Positions 41,835 to 50,383 of a stretch of DNA of 51,322 nt are shown in pieces. The stretch comes from Spirochaetes bacterium GWB1_27_13. Its GTDB lineage: Bacteria; Spirochaetota; GWE2-31-10; MWDO01. Each line of letters begins with the position of its first letter. Within the stretch, counting starts at the first letter, position 1. Under the pieces are notes generated by a model. The model was not told the origin of the DNA. It worked only from the letters and a program-made list of their open reading frames with translations, and did no database searches. The DNA is taken from the NCBI GenBank assembly GCA_001829125.1, contig MIAN01000222.1, forward strand, positions 1 to 51,322, read 5' to 3'. A program made the translations under genes and the position numbers.

Positions 41835-42512
41835 CTATGCTATTTTTTTACCATAAATTATTCCAAAAACATAATATTTGTAGAATAAATCAGTATTTTT
41901 AAAACCTGCTTTTTTTAGATATTTTAAATTTTCGTCAATTGTCGCAGGTTTATCCATTTTCATTCTGTCGTAAGCACCTTTTTTATCTTCTTCTGTTAAA
42001 TTTGTTTTTTCGATTTTTTCAAACCAAATTTTCTTACAAAACTCTTCATTTTCTTTGTATGGTGATAAAAATTGGTCTCCATTTACAAATATGCCATCAT
42101 TATTCAATATTTCATATATTTTTTTATATAATTTACGTTTTTCTTTATTTTCTAAATGATGGATTGATAAAGATGAAATTACTATGTCATATTTTTCTTT
42201 AAACTCATATTTTGTATAATCACAAACAATATAATTTATATTTTGATTATTTACAAATCTTTCTTTTGCAATATTTAACATTTTTTCTGAAATATCGATT
42301 AAAGTTAAGATTGCATTAGGATATTTTTCTAAAATAATTTTTGATAACAAGCCAGTTCCTGCACCAATATCGAGTATCTTTGGATTTTCTTTTGTAGAAT
42401 GACAAATTTCTTTAATAATATTATAAAAATCATCAAAACACGGTATTAATAGTTTCCTTTGAGAATCATAATTATTTGCTATTTTATTAAATTTTTCTTC
42501 AATTATAGTCAT
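41835..42512 (-). CDS. SAM-dependent class I methyltransferase
   Basis: Rossmann-fold methyltransferase of 225 aa. KILDIGAGTGLLSKIILEKY (about residues 44-63) is motif I, LTLIDISEKMLNIAKERF is motif II, and YDIVISSLSIHHLENKEKRK is the motif post-I/IV region. FVNGDQFLSPYKENEEFCKK follows. The substrate is unknown. It follows the small RHH gene by 9 bp on the same strand and may be co-transcribed with it. It precedes the ACP operon by 71 bp, so a role in that pathway (product methylation) is possible. Confidence 0.88.
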   Translation of the reverse strand: MTIIEEKFNKIANNYDSQRKLLIPCFDDFYNIIKEICHSTKENPKILDIGAGTGLLSKIILEKYPNAILTLIDISEKMLNIAKERFVNNQNINYIVCDYTKYEFKEKYDIVISSLSIHHLENKEKRKLYKKIYEILNNDGIFVNGDQFLSPYKENEEFCKKIWFEKIEKTNLTEEDKKGAYDRMKMDKPATIDENLKYLKKAGFKNTDLFYKYYVFGIIYGKKIA

Positions 42513-42521
42513 AAATCACTT

Positions 42522-42779
42522 TCAAAAATTTTCTAAATTAAAAATATTGCTCCATAAATCTTTTTCTTGTTTTTCGTTACAATACTTTTTATAAAATTTT
42601 TCTAAATGTTCTTCTTTTTGTAAAGACATCGAAGAAAGATGGAAAAAATTTTCTTTGTAAACAAGATAATTTATATATTCGGAAACGGACATATTTTGTA
42701 AATGAGCTGCTTCTTTTAGAGTATTCATTAAAACATCTGAAATATTAATTTTTACATTTTTTTTGCTAAAGAAAAACAT
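42522..42779 (-). CDS. small ribbon-helix-helix-like protein
   Basis: ATG 42779 is preferred over 42857 because AAGGTGG lies just upstream, giving 85 aa. VKINISDVLMNTLKEAAHLQ and NMSVSEYINYLVYKE (about residues 9-43) form the strand-helix-helix pattern of CopG/Arc-type DNA-binding proteins. The C-terminal 40 aa are acidic and helical. RHH proteins are often antitoxins or small repressors. No toxin gene is adjacent. The next gene is a methyltransferase. Confidence 0.6.
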   Translation of the reverse strand: MFFFSKKNVKINISDVLMNTLKEAAHLQNMSVSEYINYLVYKENFFHLSSMSLQKEEHLEKFYKKYCNEKQEKDLWSNIFNLENF

Positions 42780-42962
42780 AGACCACCTTCCATATGTTTT
42801 TTTGCTTTTCTTATCGGAAATAAATTTTAAATATTTAGAGATTGATGCACAAATCATAAGAATTGGAAATAATTCATCTAATAAATTATATAATTTGATA
42901 AAATGTCAAATTATAAAAAAATTAAATTAATTTTTAAAGTTTTTAAATAATTTATATTTTTA

Positions 42963-42991
42963 TTGAAAAAAAATAAAATATAAATTACAAT
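42963..42991 (+). promoter_or_regulatory. sigma70 promoter for the phospholipase operon
   Basis: TTGAAA (42963-42968), 17 bp and TACAAT (42986-42991) lie about 62 bp before ATG 43054. AAAGGAGA gives a strong ribosome binding site. Confidence 0.65.
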
Positions 42992-43053
42992 TTACTGATT
43001 AAAAAAATTATTTCGAATGAAATAATGATTTCATAATAAAAAAGGAGATTTAG

Positions 43054-43860
43054 ATGAGAGCCTCAAAAGTATTATTTCTACTCTTAATGATCAGTGTTTT
43101 TGTTTCTTCAAACTTATTTAGTTTTGGTCCGGCATCACATTATTCTCTGCTTATAACAGTAAAGAATAAATTACCTGTTGGTAGTAAAATTAGGACAGCA
43201 TTAGAGCAGTACATCAACATTGCTACAACTGGAGCAAATGGACCTGATATTGGTTATGGTCAAGTTCGTTCTGTAATGGGTTATGCTCCATGGGCAGATC
43301 AATACCATTATGATAAAGTAGGTTCAATGGCTTATTACCAATTAAAAGATGCGTTACGTAATAACAATAATCAGCAAATAGCATGGGCTGCTGGCTGGAT
43401 TACTCATGTTGTAGGAGACCTCGCTTGTCATGGAAAATTTGTAAATCCAGAACCTGGTGTTGGCGTTTATATGGATAATCCAAGTGGTAGAGATTTACAT
43501 AAGAATCTTGAAAGATGGGCAGAACCATATATTTGGGTTTATGCAGGTTTAAATATTTCAAATTATAACAAATCTTATTTACCAAGTATTTTTTCAATTA
43601 ATTCTACTGTCATATCACATTTGACAGCAACTTCACAAAAAGTATATCTAAAATCACCAACTAGCAGTGAAGTCCAAAATTGGTTTAGTTTATATACCAC
43701 AAGCCTTTCTTTAGGAGTAGGTGCTTATGTATATACAGATTACAATACAGCACTACAAAATTTGAATATAGGTACAAGAAAAGCAAGGCTAGAATCAGCA
43801 TTCAATACTGCGATTAATGATGCTGTTAAGTTATTGTTAGAAGTAGAAGCTTCATATTAA
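43054..43860 (+). CDS. secreted zinc-dependent phospholipase C (alpha-toxin catalytic-domain type)
   Basis: A signal peptide (about residues 1-23; KVLFLLLMISVFVSSNLFS) exports a zinc phospholipase C/D-fold enzyme that hydrolyses phospholipids. The zinc ligands of the clostridial alpha-toxin/Bacillus PLC family are recognisable: His in GPASHYS, Asp in GPDIGYG, His in DQYHYDK, His-x3-Asp in WITHVVGDLACHGKF, and His-x3-Glu in DLHKNLERW. The N-terminal Trp ligand of alpha-toxin is not seen at the presumed mature end. At 268 aa it matches the catalytic domain alone. The PLAT domain that alpha-toxin carries in the same chain is encoded by the next gene, 16 bp downstream. Confidence 0.88.
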   Translation: MRASKVLFLLLMISVFVSSNLFSFGPASHYSLLITVKNKLPVGSKIRTALEQYINIATTGANGPDIGYGQVRSVMGYAPWADQYHYDKVGSMAYYQLKDALRNNNNQQIAWAAGWITHVVGDLACHGKFVNPEPGVGVYMDNPSGRDLHKNLERWAEPYIWVYAGLNISNYNKSYLPSIFSINSTVISHLTATSQKVYLKSPTSSEVQNWFSLYTTSLSLGVGAYVYTDYNTALQNLNIGTRKARLESAFNTAINDAVKLLLEVEASY

Positions 43861-43876
43861 AAAAAGGAGAAAAAAA

Positions 43877-44488
43877 ATGAAATATTTAGCTATAATATTA
43901 TGTTTTTCTATAATAATATTAAATTGTTCAAACCCAGAGCTACTTAAAGTAGACAATATCGATACAGAAAACTCTCAAAATGATGCTTTAGTATTAGATG
44001 ATTCTGATAATAATACTAAACGAATTGTAGGGGTAACAACTCTATTTTCTGATGGTTGGAATCTTGATGCTGCATTGGATAGTAGAGTAATAGGAACTTT
44101 AGTTGTAACAATTCATACTTCTGATAAATGGTTGGCAGGAACTGATTGCGATATTTATTTTGGAATGAGATTGTCAGATGGAAGAACTTATGAAAGAAAA
44201 CTTGATAAAGAAGGTTACAATGATTTTGAAAAGAATGATCTTGATGATTACTTTCTTTATGTAGGAGATAAAACATTCTACCCAAATCAAGTAACTAGTA
44301 TTTGGTTAAGGTCTGTTAGTTATGGTTCAGGTCCAGATTGGCATGTTGATTATTTAAAGGTAAAAATAAATGGTGTAAATGTATATAGTAAAACAATTAA
44401 TGCGTGGATAAATCCAGGAACAACTTATACAATGAGTCCAGTTAATTTTCCTGCTGCTACTGATATACCAAAACCAATAACTAATTAA
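43877..44488 (+). CDS. PLAT/C2-like lipoprotein resembling the alpha-toxin C-terminal domain
   Basis: A lipobox signal (KYLAIILCFSIIILNC, Cys17) and a short linker are followed by a PLAT domain (about residues 65-190). VTIHTSDKWLAGTDCDIYFG, MRLSDGRTYERKLDKEGYND and the end VYSKTINAWINPGTTYTM align with the C-terminal calcium- and membrane-binding domain of clostridial alpha-toxin as remembered (GGGTDDYMYFGI, NDF, DINEWISGNSTY). It lies 16 bp after the phospholipase gene with AAAGGAG upstream and shares its terminator. It probably holds or targets the phospholipase at a membrane surface. Confidence 0.85.
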   Translation: MKYLAIILCFSIIILNCSNPELLKVDNIDTENSQNDALVLDDSDNNTKRIVGVTTLFSDGWNLDAALDSRVIGTLVVTIHTSDKWLAGTDCDIYFGMRLSDGRTYERKLDKEGYNDFEKNDLDDYFLYVGDKTFYPNQVTSIWLRSVSYGSGPDWHVDYLKVKINGVNVYSKTINAWINPGTTYTMSPVNFPAATDIPKPITN

Positions 44489-44520
44489 AAATTATTTTTT
44501 GGGGAGGGGTTTGATATTTT

Positions 44521-44559
44521 ACTCAAACGCTTGAAAAATTTAATAAAGGGCGTTTGAGT
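44521..44559. terminator. hairpin terminator after the phospholipase operon
   Basis: ACTCAAACGC (44521-44530) pairs with GCGTTTGAGT (44550-44559) around a 19-nt loop. An AT-rich tract with TTTTTTA follows. The converging gene at 44608 may share it. Confidence 0.7.
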
Positions 44560-44607
44560 GTAATATTAATTTTTTATTCAAAAATAGATTTTTTTGATAA
44601 TTTTTTT

Positions 44608-46059
44608 TTACAGATCAGGTACATCAATAGCCCTAATATAAGTTAATATTTCTTTAGTGATAGGTGCAATTTCTGCAATACGGTTTGAATGACGTTTTAT
44701 TGTATCTTCAAAAATGTTTCTAGCTAATCTTGCATTACCAAAGAATTTATCTTTACTATTAAATTTATTTTCCATTATCTTAAACACTTTTTCTTTTGCC
44801 TCTTTAGTTAGCAGATAGTCTAATTTTGTACAGAAAAGTTCAAATATTTCAGTTAATTCTTCTGGGTTATAATCAGGAAAGTTAAAATATTTATTAAATC
44901 TTGATTGTAAACCAGGATTTATATCTAAAAATTTTTTCATTTCTTCGGGGTATCCTGCACAGATAACGATTAATCGATCTCTATTGTCCTCCATTCTTTT
45001 TAGTAGAATGCTTACCGCTTCATGACCAAAATCATTCTCAGTGCCCGGTGATATAAGAGCATACGCTTCATCAATAAATAAAACTCCATCAAGAGCAGTT
45101 TCTATAACTTTAGCCGTTTTTGATGAAGTTTGACCTATAAAATCAGCAATAAGCCCTGCTCTGTCTGTTTCAATAAGATGCCCTTTTGCCAATATACCAA
45201 GGTCTTTATAGATAGATGCTAAAATACGAGCAACAAGTGTTTTTCCAGTGCCGGGATTACCCGTAAATACAGCATGAAGAGAAATATTAGATGTACTAAG
45301 TTTTTTTTCTTCTCTTAATTTTTTTATTTTCAAAAAATTTATTAAAGAAATCAACTCTTCTTTCACTGTGTTAAGACCTATAAGTTTATTTAATTCTTCG
45401 AGGTTTTTATCAAGGTTGTTTGTTTCTACTGTTGTTAATTCACTGATTGATTGTAATATCTGGGATTTTGAAATTGGTTGTTTAATATTTGTTTCATTAT
45501 CGTTTATAGAATAAAGTTTTGACCATAATTCTTTTAAACATTTTATTTCCTTATCAACTATCTCGCCATCTGCTTTTATAATATACGAAGCAAAACGATA
45601 AAGAGAAGAAGCAATTTTGTTATAAAACATTGCATCATTTGTTAAGTCTATTTCCTGAATTTTAGTTAATTCTGATAAATTAACGATTGAAATATCACCT
45701 AATTTTTCTAATTGAGCAATTTTTTCATTATAAAATATATCGCTTTCTTGTTTTAATTCATCAAATTTTGTCTTAAATAATTCTTCGTTTTGTAATAATT
45801 TTTTGACTTCTGTAATTTTATCCTTTTTAGTATTATCTAAGAATAACCAAAAATAATACTGGATTACAATTTTTTCTTCATAAACAAATTTTTCATCTGC
45901 AATTCCTGCTATATATGAGACTTTTAAAAACAAATTATAGATTATTTCTTTATACATATCAGATAATTCATTACCATATTTATTTTTAATCTCTTCGATT
46001 ATTTTACTAAGTTTTTCTGCTTCTAAAAGAATATTTTTAACAATTAAGATAAAGTCCAT
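44608..46059 (-). CDS. TerB-like / CbbX-type AAA+ ATPase
   Basis: ATG 46059, with GGAG upstream, is preferred over 46107, giving 483 aa. The N-terminal about 190 residues are helical. IADEKFVYEEKIVIQYYF and IIKADGEIVDKEIKCLKELW recall TerB-type sensor repeats. The AAA+ domain (about 210-470) is of the CbbX/SpoVK type: GLNTVKEELISLINFLKIKK, HAVFTGNPGTGKTLVARILA (Walker A), VLFIDEAYALISPGTENDFG (Walker B) and GYPEEMKKFLDINPGLQSRF. CbbX-class enzymes remodel target proteins, such as Rubisco in CbbX itself. The target here is unknown. There is no signal peptide. Confidence 0.88.
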   Translation of the reverse strand: MDFILIVKNILLEAEKLSKIIEEIKNKYGNELSDMYKEIIYNLFLKVSYIAGIADEKFVYEEKIVIQYYFWLFLDNTKKDKITEVKKLLQNEELFKTKFDELKQESDIFYNEKIAQLEKLGDISIVNLSELTKIQEIDLTNDAMFYNKIASSLYRFASYIIKADGEIVDKEIKCLKELWSKLYSINDNETNIKQPISKSQILQSISELTTVETNNLDKNLEELNKLIGLNTVKEELISLINFLKIKKLREEKKLSTSNISLHAVFTGNPGTGKTLVARILASIYKDLGILAKGHLIETDRAGLIADFIGQTSSKTAKVIETALDGVLFIDEAYALISPGTENDFGHEAVSILLKRMEDNRDRLIVICAGYPEEMKKFLDINPGLQSRFNKYFNFPDYNPEELTEIFELFCTKLDYLLTKEAKEKVFKIMENKFNSKDKFFGNARLARNIFEDTIKRHSNRIAEIAPITKEILTYIRAIDVPDL

Positions 46060-46200
46060 AATATGTCTCCAGATAATCAATTTTTTTAGAGATTTTAGTC
46101 TCCACAATTTTTTGTTTCATGATAAATAATAATATATATATTTTTAATAAAATCAAGTGTAATTTTACAATTATTTGAGTTTTTTTGATAATATAACAGT

Positions 46201-46262
46201 AAAAAGCCTAGCTCTGTCCCAAAGGGACAAACCCAAACCCATTTTTTTAAAATTTGTCAGGC
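46201..46262 (-). terminator. terminator after the 46265-47173 lipoprotein gene
   Basis: On the minus strand, outer arms AGCCT (46257-46261) and AGGCT (46205-46209) enclose a perfect inner hairpin, TGTCCC-TTT-GGGACA (46215-46229). A TTTTT tract follows the outer stem. It starts directly at the lipoprotein stop. Confidence 0.6.
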
Positions 46263-46264
46263 TA

Positions 46265-47173
46265 TCAAAACTCCACTCCAACAACTTCACATTCAATTTT
46301 ATTATAAATTGGAGGAATTTGTATTTCTAATTCTTTTTCTTCTTTGTAGCCAAGTTCAGTAATTTGTGAATTATTTCCTACAATTTGTTGATTTTGGTTT
46401 TGTATTAAATCATTATTTTTATCAAAGAATGATATATTAATCATAATATTCTTTAGTAAAAGAGTGCCTCTATTTTTAATTTTGATATTTAATTGGTTAT
46501 TTTGGTTAATTTTATAAGAAAAAATAATAAAATCTTTTATATAACTTAATTTTTCTTCAATTTTAAATATATTATTAACCGCTTCTATATTATTTGTATC
46601 GTAATTTGCTATTTTTTGATATGCTTCTAGAGATTTTTGATAGTTATAGTTTTTATAAAAATATTCTCCGTCTTTTAATAAAGAGTCTATTGTTTGTTTT
46701 CTGGCAAAATCAAGGAAAATATACCAATTATTATTTTCATATATTAGTTTATAATTAGTTTTTGAATGATTGTATAAATATTTAACTATATGCCAGTTTT
46801 TATCTAAGAGAAAATTAACTTCTTTTTCAGAAATATTTGTTTTTAATAATTGTGGCAACAAATCGTATAATTTTACCAAATTTATTTGAGAAATTTCTGC
46901 CTCTATCGTTACTGTATTTTTTGTCTCAGAAAGTGTTGAAGATAAAATTTTATATTTCATTCTTTTAGTAATATATTTAACAACAAACGAACTCTGATTT
47001 TTGGCATATTCTTCATAAGAAATATACGATTTATCATAAGAAGATAGTAAATCATATCCTTTTTTAAAATCACTATTTTTTACACTTTGTAAATATTCTT
47101 TTAAAGTGTTGTTATAGTTTTTGCAGGAGAATAAAATTATAGATAAAAATAACAAGTGTATAATTTTTTGCAT
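46265..47173 (-). CDS. hypothetical lipoprotein with TPR-like and beta-sandwich regions
   Basis: A lipobox signal (KIIHLLFLSIILFSC, Cys17). The first half resembles a DUF4878/NTF2-like helix-strand domain (LKEYLQSVKNSDFKKGYDLL, IYENNNWYIFLDF). A TPR-like pair follows (FYKNYNYQKSLEAYQKIANY), then a beta-rich C-terminus with FxxG/CARDB flavour (LLKNIMINISFFDKNND). I cannot name a family. It starts 3 bp after the Fe-ADH stop and has AAGGA inside that gene, so it is likely co-translated. Confidence 0.7.
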   Translation of the reverse strand: MQKIIHLLFLSIILFSCKNYNNTLKEYLQSVKNSDFKKGYDLLSSYDKSYISYEEYAKNQSSFVVKYITKRMKYKILSSTLSETKNTVTIEAEISQINLVKLYDLLPQLLKTNISEKEVNFLLDKNWHIVKYLYNHSKTNYKLIYENNNWYIFLDFARKQTIDSLLKDGEYFYKNYNYQKSLEAYQKIANYDTNNIEAVNNIFKIEEKLSYIKDFIIFSYKINQNNQLNIKIKNRGTLLLKNIMINISFFDKNNDLIQNQNQQIVGNNSQITELGYKEEKELEIQIPPIYNKIECEVVGVEF

Positions 47174-47176
47174 AAG

Positions 47177-48316
47177 TTAAAGTAATCCTTCAATAAATTT
47201 TATCAATTCTTCATCTGTAAAATCAACAGGATTTCCTGTCATACTTCCACCTTTTGAACGACTTACTATTTCGGTAGCCATATCTTTTGATATATTAAAA
47301 CTTTTAAAATCGTAAGGTATCTCAAGAGTGTTATTTAATAAAAATAAAGTATCAATAAGTTTTGTTGTGTTAGAATAATCTTTATTAATCAATAATGCAA
47401 GGTCTTCATAAATAGAAGGATTTTTTTGAATATTTAATTTAGTGATATGAGGTAGTAAAATTGCACAAATTAACCCATGAGGAATATCAAACATTCCACC
47501 AAGTCCAGATGCAAAACCATGCACACCGCCAAGCCCAGAGTTAGCAAGTGTTATCCCAGATGCAATACTACTTTCAAGCATTATAGTCCGAGCATCTATA
47601 TTAGTTAAATCAGTTTTTAGTTTTTTTATAGCATCAATTGCTTTTGGTATGTAGAATGATGAAAAACTTTGGCAGTAATTGTTTTTCTTTTTTGTAACAA
47701 AAGACTCTATTAACTGACATATTGCATCCATTCCACCAAAAAAAGTCTCATTTTGAGGTAAAGAAATGGTAAGAGTTGGATCTGCAATTACAACTTTTGC
47801 TAAAAGTCTATCGTCTCTAAATGATTTTTTGTATTTTTTTTCTCTCGAAGTTACAACAGAATTTTTTGTCACCTCAGCACCAGAGCCAGCGGTCGTAGGG
47901 ACAGCGATGAAGGGTAGGGGAGAGTTTACAATTTTATAATCTTTACCAACGCCTTCAAGGTAATTTTCGACACCTTTTTGATTTGTAACTAACCCAGCCA
48001 AAGCCTTTGCAGTGTCAATAACGCTTCCGCCACCAATCGCTAAAACACAGTCAACATTGTTTTGTAAAGCAAAATCGGTTGCTTGATCGATTATTTGTGG
48101 GGTTGGTTCGCCTTTTATACCATTAAACTCAACAAAATCAATTTTTTCTTCTTTTATTGATAAAATTATTTTGTCATAAAAGCCACTTTTCTTTAAAGAA
48201 GAGCCCCCTGTCACTATAATTAGTTTTTTAGTATAATTTTTAACTATTTTTCCTATTTTTTGATAATTATCTTTTGCAAAAATTATTTTTTGCGGCACAA
48301 TAAATTCAAAATTCAT
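47177..48316 (-). CDS. iron-containing alcohol dehydrogenase
   Basis: Group III metal-dependent alcohol dehydrogenase of 379 aa, oxidising or reducing an alcohol/aldehyde with NAD(P). VLAIGGGSVIDTAKALAG (about residues 91-108) binds the cofactor, and VPTTAGSGAEVTKNSVV follows. Metal ligands are Asp in GGMDAICQLIES, His in GGVHGFASGLGG and His in DIPHGLICAILLPH. The usual DAxxH His is Gln (DAICQ), as in one branch of the family that I recall (DALTQLIE), so metal use may differ. AAGGAGT precedes ATG 48316. The lipoprotein gene follows directly. The substrate is unknown. Confidence 0.9.
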   Translation of the reverse strand: MNFEFIVPQKIIFAKDNYQKIGKIVKNYTKKLIIVTGGSSLKKSGFYDKIILSIKEEKIDFVEFNGIKGEPTPQIIDQATDFALQNNVDCVLAIGGGSVIDTAKALAGLVTNQKGVENYLEGVGKDYKIVNSPLPFIAVPTTAGSGAEVTKNSVVTSREKKYKKSFRDDRLLAKVVIADPTLTISLPQNETFFGGMDAICQLIESFVTKKKNNYCQSFSSFYIPKAIDAIKKLKTDLTNIDARTIMLESSIASGITLANSGLGGVHGFASGLGGMFDIPHGLICAILLPHITKLNIQKNPSIYEDLALLINKDYSNTTKLIDTLFLLNNTLEIPYDFKSFNISKDMATEIVSRSKGGSMTGNPVDFTDEELIKFIEGLL

Positions 48317-48391
48317 TTTTTCTTACTCCTTAAATTAATAAAGAAATATTGATAGAATAATAAATAATTATTAACTTTCTTTTAGAGAATT

Positions 48392-50383
48392 CTAGGTATA
48401 TTTTATTTTGCCTTCATGAATAATATATGGATTACTCATTGGTTCTCCAAGGAAATATCCTTGAGAATAATCGACTCCGAGTTCATAAACTTTATTAAAA
48501 ACTTCTTTTGAATGAACAAATTCCGAAATTGTCTTTAATTTGAGTTCTTTTGCAAAATTAACTATTGTTTTAGTAATAATTTGAGAATTAATATCAGTAT
48601 CTATATTTTTTATCATAGAAGCATCTATTTTTATATAATCAACATTTAGTTTTAATATATGCTCAAAACTAGAATATCCAGACCCAAAATCGTCAATAGC
48701 AATCTTACAGCCCAAAGATTTAACATAATCAATAAATTCTATGATTTTAGAATAATTTTCTATGCCATCCGATTCGAGTATTTCAAAAACAACATTATGT
48801 GCTAAAATTTTGTATTCTAAAAGTTTTGATTTAATAAAATAGTTAGTTTCTTCATTAAGAATATCATAAACAGATAAATTTATAGAAAATTCAAAATTGG
48901 TACTAATAAATGTATTAAAAGACTTTGTTATCATTATTTTTGTAATTAAAGGATAAAGTCTTGTTTTTTTGGCAACATCAAGAAATTTATAAGGGCTTTC
49001 TATTTGACCATTTTTATTGATGAGTCTAACAAGACATTCATATTTCTCTATTTTATTTGTTCGGTTATTAAAAATAGGTTGAAAATAAGGAACTATTCTA
49101 TTGTCATTTATTGCACTTTTTATTTCTCTTGTCCATTTAATATTATTTTCATATTCTTTTGATAATTCCATTTTTTCATTGTAAACAAGATAATGTTTTT
49201 GTAATTGTTTTGCTTTTCTTAGGGACATATCTGCATTTATAAGTAAATTATTTTTATTAATAATTTCATCAATAGATGGAATTATTTTTATGTTATGAGA
49301 AACTCCAACTGTCACTCTTATATTTATTTCCTGTTCATTAATTAAAAAAATTTTATCATTAATTTCTAAAAATATATTTTCAATAATGGAATTTTTTAAT
49401 ACAGTTTCAATTTGGTTTTCACTAATATTTTTATCTATTAATATAGCAAATTCATCTCCTATCATTTTATAAAGATTGCTATTTTCAATTAATATTTTTT
49501 TTAGTCTGATTGCTACTTCTATTAGTATTTTATCAGCAACTTCATTTCCAAAAAAATCATTAATTTCCTGAAAATCATCAATATTAATTAAAATAATTAT
49601 TGGGAATTTAAAATCTTCTATATCAATAATCAATTTCTTTTTGTTTGGGAGATTTGTAGGTTTATCGTAATATAATTGTCTTAAAATTTCTTTATTATAT
49701 TCTTGGATAGATAAAGCCATCACATTAAAACTTTCACCAAGATCGCCAAGTTCATCATTAGTTTTTACAGCACATCTATTTGTAAAATCATTTTTAGAAA
49801 ATCTTTCAACTGAAGTTTTTATTTGAAAAATAGGATCTAAAATTAGCCTTTTTAACCCAAAAAATATTGAAACTAACATAAATACAGAAACTAGCATTGC
49901 TATTCCAAAAACTTTAAACATAAGGTTTTTTAAGGATGGGTTTAAAAAATAATCTGTAATATAAATATCAACAGAACCTATAACAAAATTTCTTTTTGTA
50001 ATTTCTTTAGTTATTTTTAAAAAAACTATTTTTTCTAATATTTCGTCTTCAGATTTTAAATTTAATATACTCCAATCACTATTTCTTGAAAAACCATTCA
50101 TAAATTTATTTTTTTCATTCTTTACAACAATTGCCAAAACATCCTCATTTGACATCTCTTGAAGGATACAAATTTTAATATTTTCAGTTGAATAACTCCA
50201 TACCAATTCAGATAGATTATTTACAAGCCTTATACTCATATTATTTGCATATTCTTTTATATTTTTTATTGCTTTATTCTTATTTATATAGAAAGTTACT
50301 ATTGATTCTATTGATATTATAAGAAAAATATTGGCTATTAATAATAATGATACCTTAATATATATCGAACGAAAAAATTTCAT
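48392..50383 (-). CDS. membrane GGDEF-EAL protein, likely c-di-GMP phosphodiesterase
   Basis: TM1 (about residues 8-30) and TM2 (about 155-178) flank a periplasmic domain. A HAMP region (about 178-230) is followed by GGDEF (about 238-400) and EAL (about 410-655). The GGDEF signature reads MIGDEFAIL, so its first Gly is lost and cyclase activity is doubtful. The EAL module has ECLVRL for EALVR, NLSVYD, IDDFGSGYSS and DYIKIDASMI, keeping the main metal and substrate residues (the later Glu loop reads ISEFVH rather than AEGVE). It probably degrades cyclic di-GMP in response to an external signal. AGGAAAA precedes ATG 50383. It stands alone. Confidence 0.9.
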   Translation of the reverse strand: MKFFRSIYIKVSLLLIANIFLIISIESIVTFYINKNKAIKNIKEYANNMSIRLVNNLSELVWSYSTENIKICILQEMSNEDVLAIVVKNEKNKFMNGFSRNSDWSILNLKSEDEILEKIVFLKITKEITKRNFVIGSVDIYITDYFLNPSLKNLMFKVFGIAMLVSVFMLVSIFFGLKRLILDPIFQIKTSVERFSKNDFTNRCAVKTNDELGDLGESFNVMALSIQEYNKEILRQLYYDKPTNLPNKKKLIIDIEDFKFPIIILINIDDFQEINDFFGNEVADKILIEVAIRLKKILIENSNLYKMIGDEFAILIDKNISENQIETVLKNSIIENIFLEINDKIFLINEQEINIRVTVGVSHNIKIIPSIDEIINKNNLLINADMSLRKAKQLQKHYLVYNEKMELSKEYENNIKWTREIKSAINDNRIVPYFQPIFNNRTNKIEKYECLVRLINKNGQIESPYKFLDVAKKTRLYPLITKIMITKSFNTFISTNFEFSINLSVYDILNEETNYFIKSKLLEYKILAHNVVFEILESDGIENYSKIIEFIDYVKSLGCKIAIDDFGSGYSSFEHILKLNVDYIKIDASMIKNIDTDINSQIITKTIVNFAKELKLKTISEFVHSKEVFNKVYELGVDYSQGYFLGEPMSNPYIIHEGKIKYT

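Noticed and set aside
47177-48316. Fe-ADH as inactive because of His-to-Gln in DAICQ
   Set aside because: I recall a branch of the family that naturally has DALTQLIE at this site with the other ligands kept, so it is a sub-family trait rather than decay.
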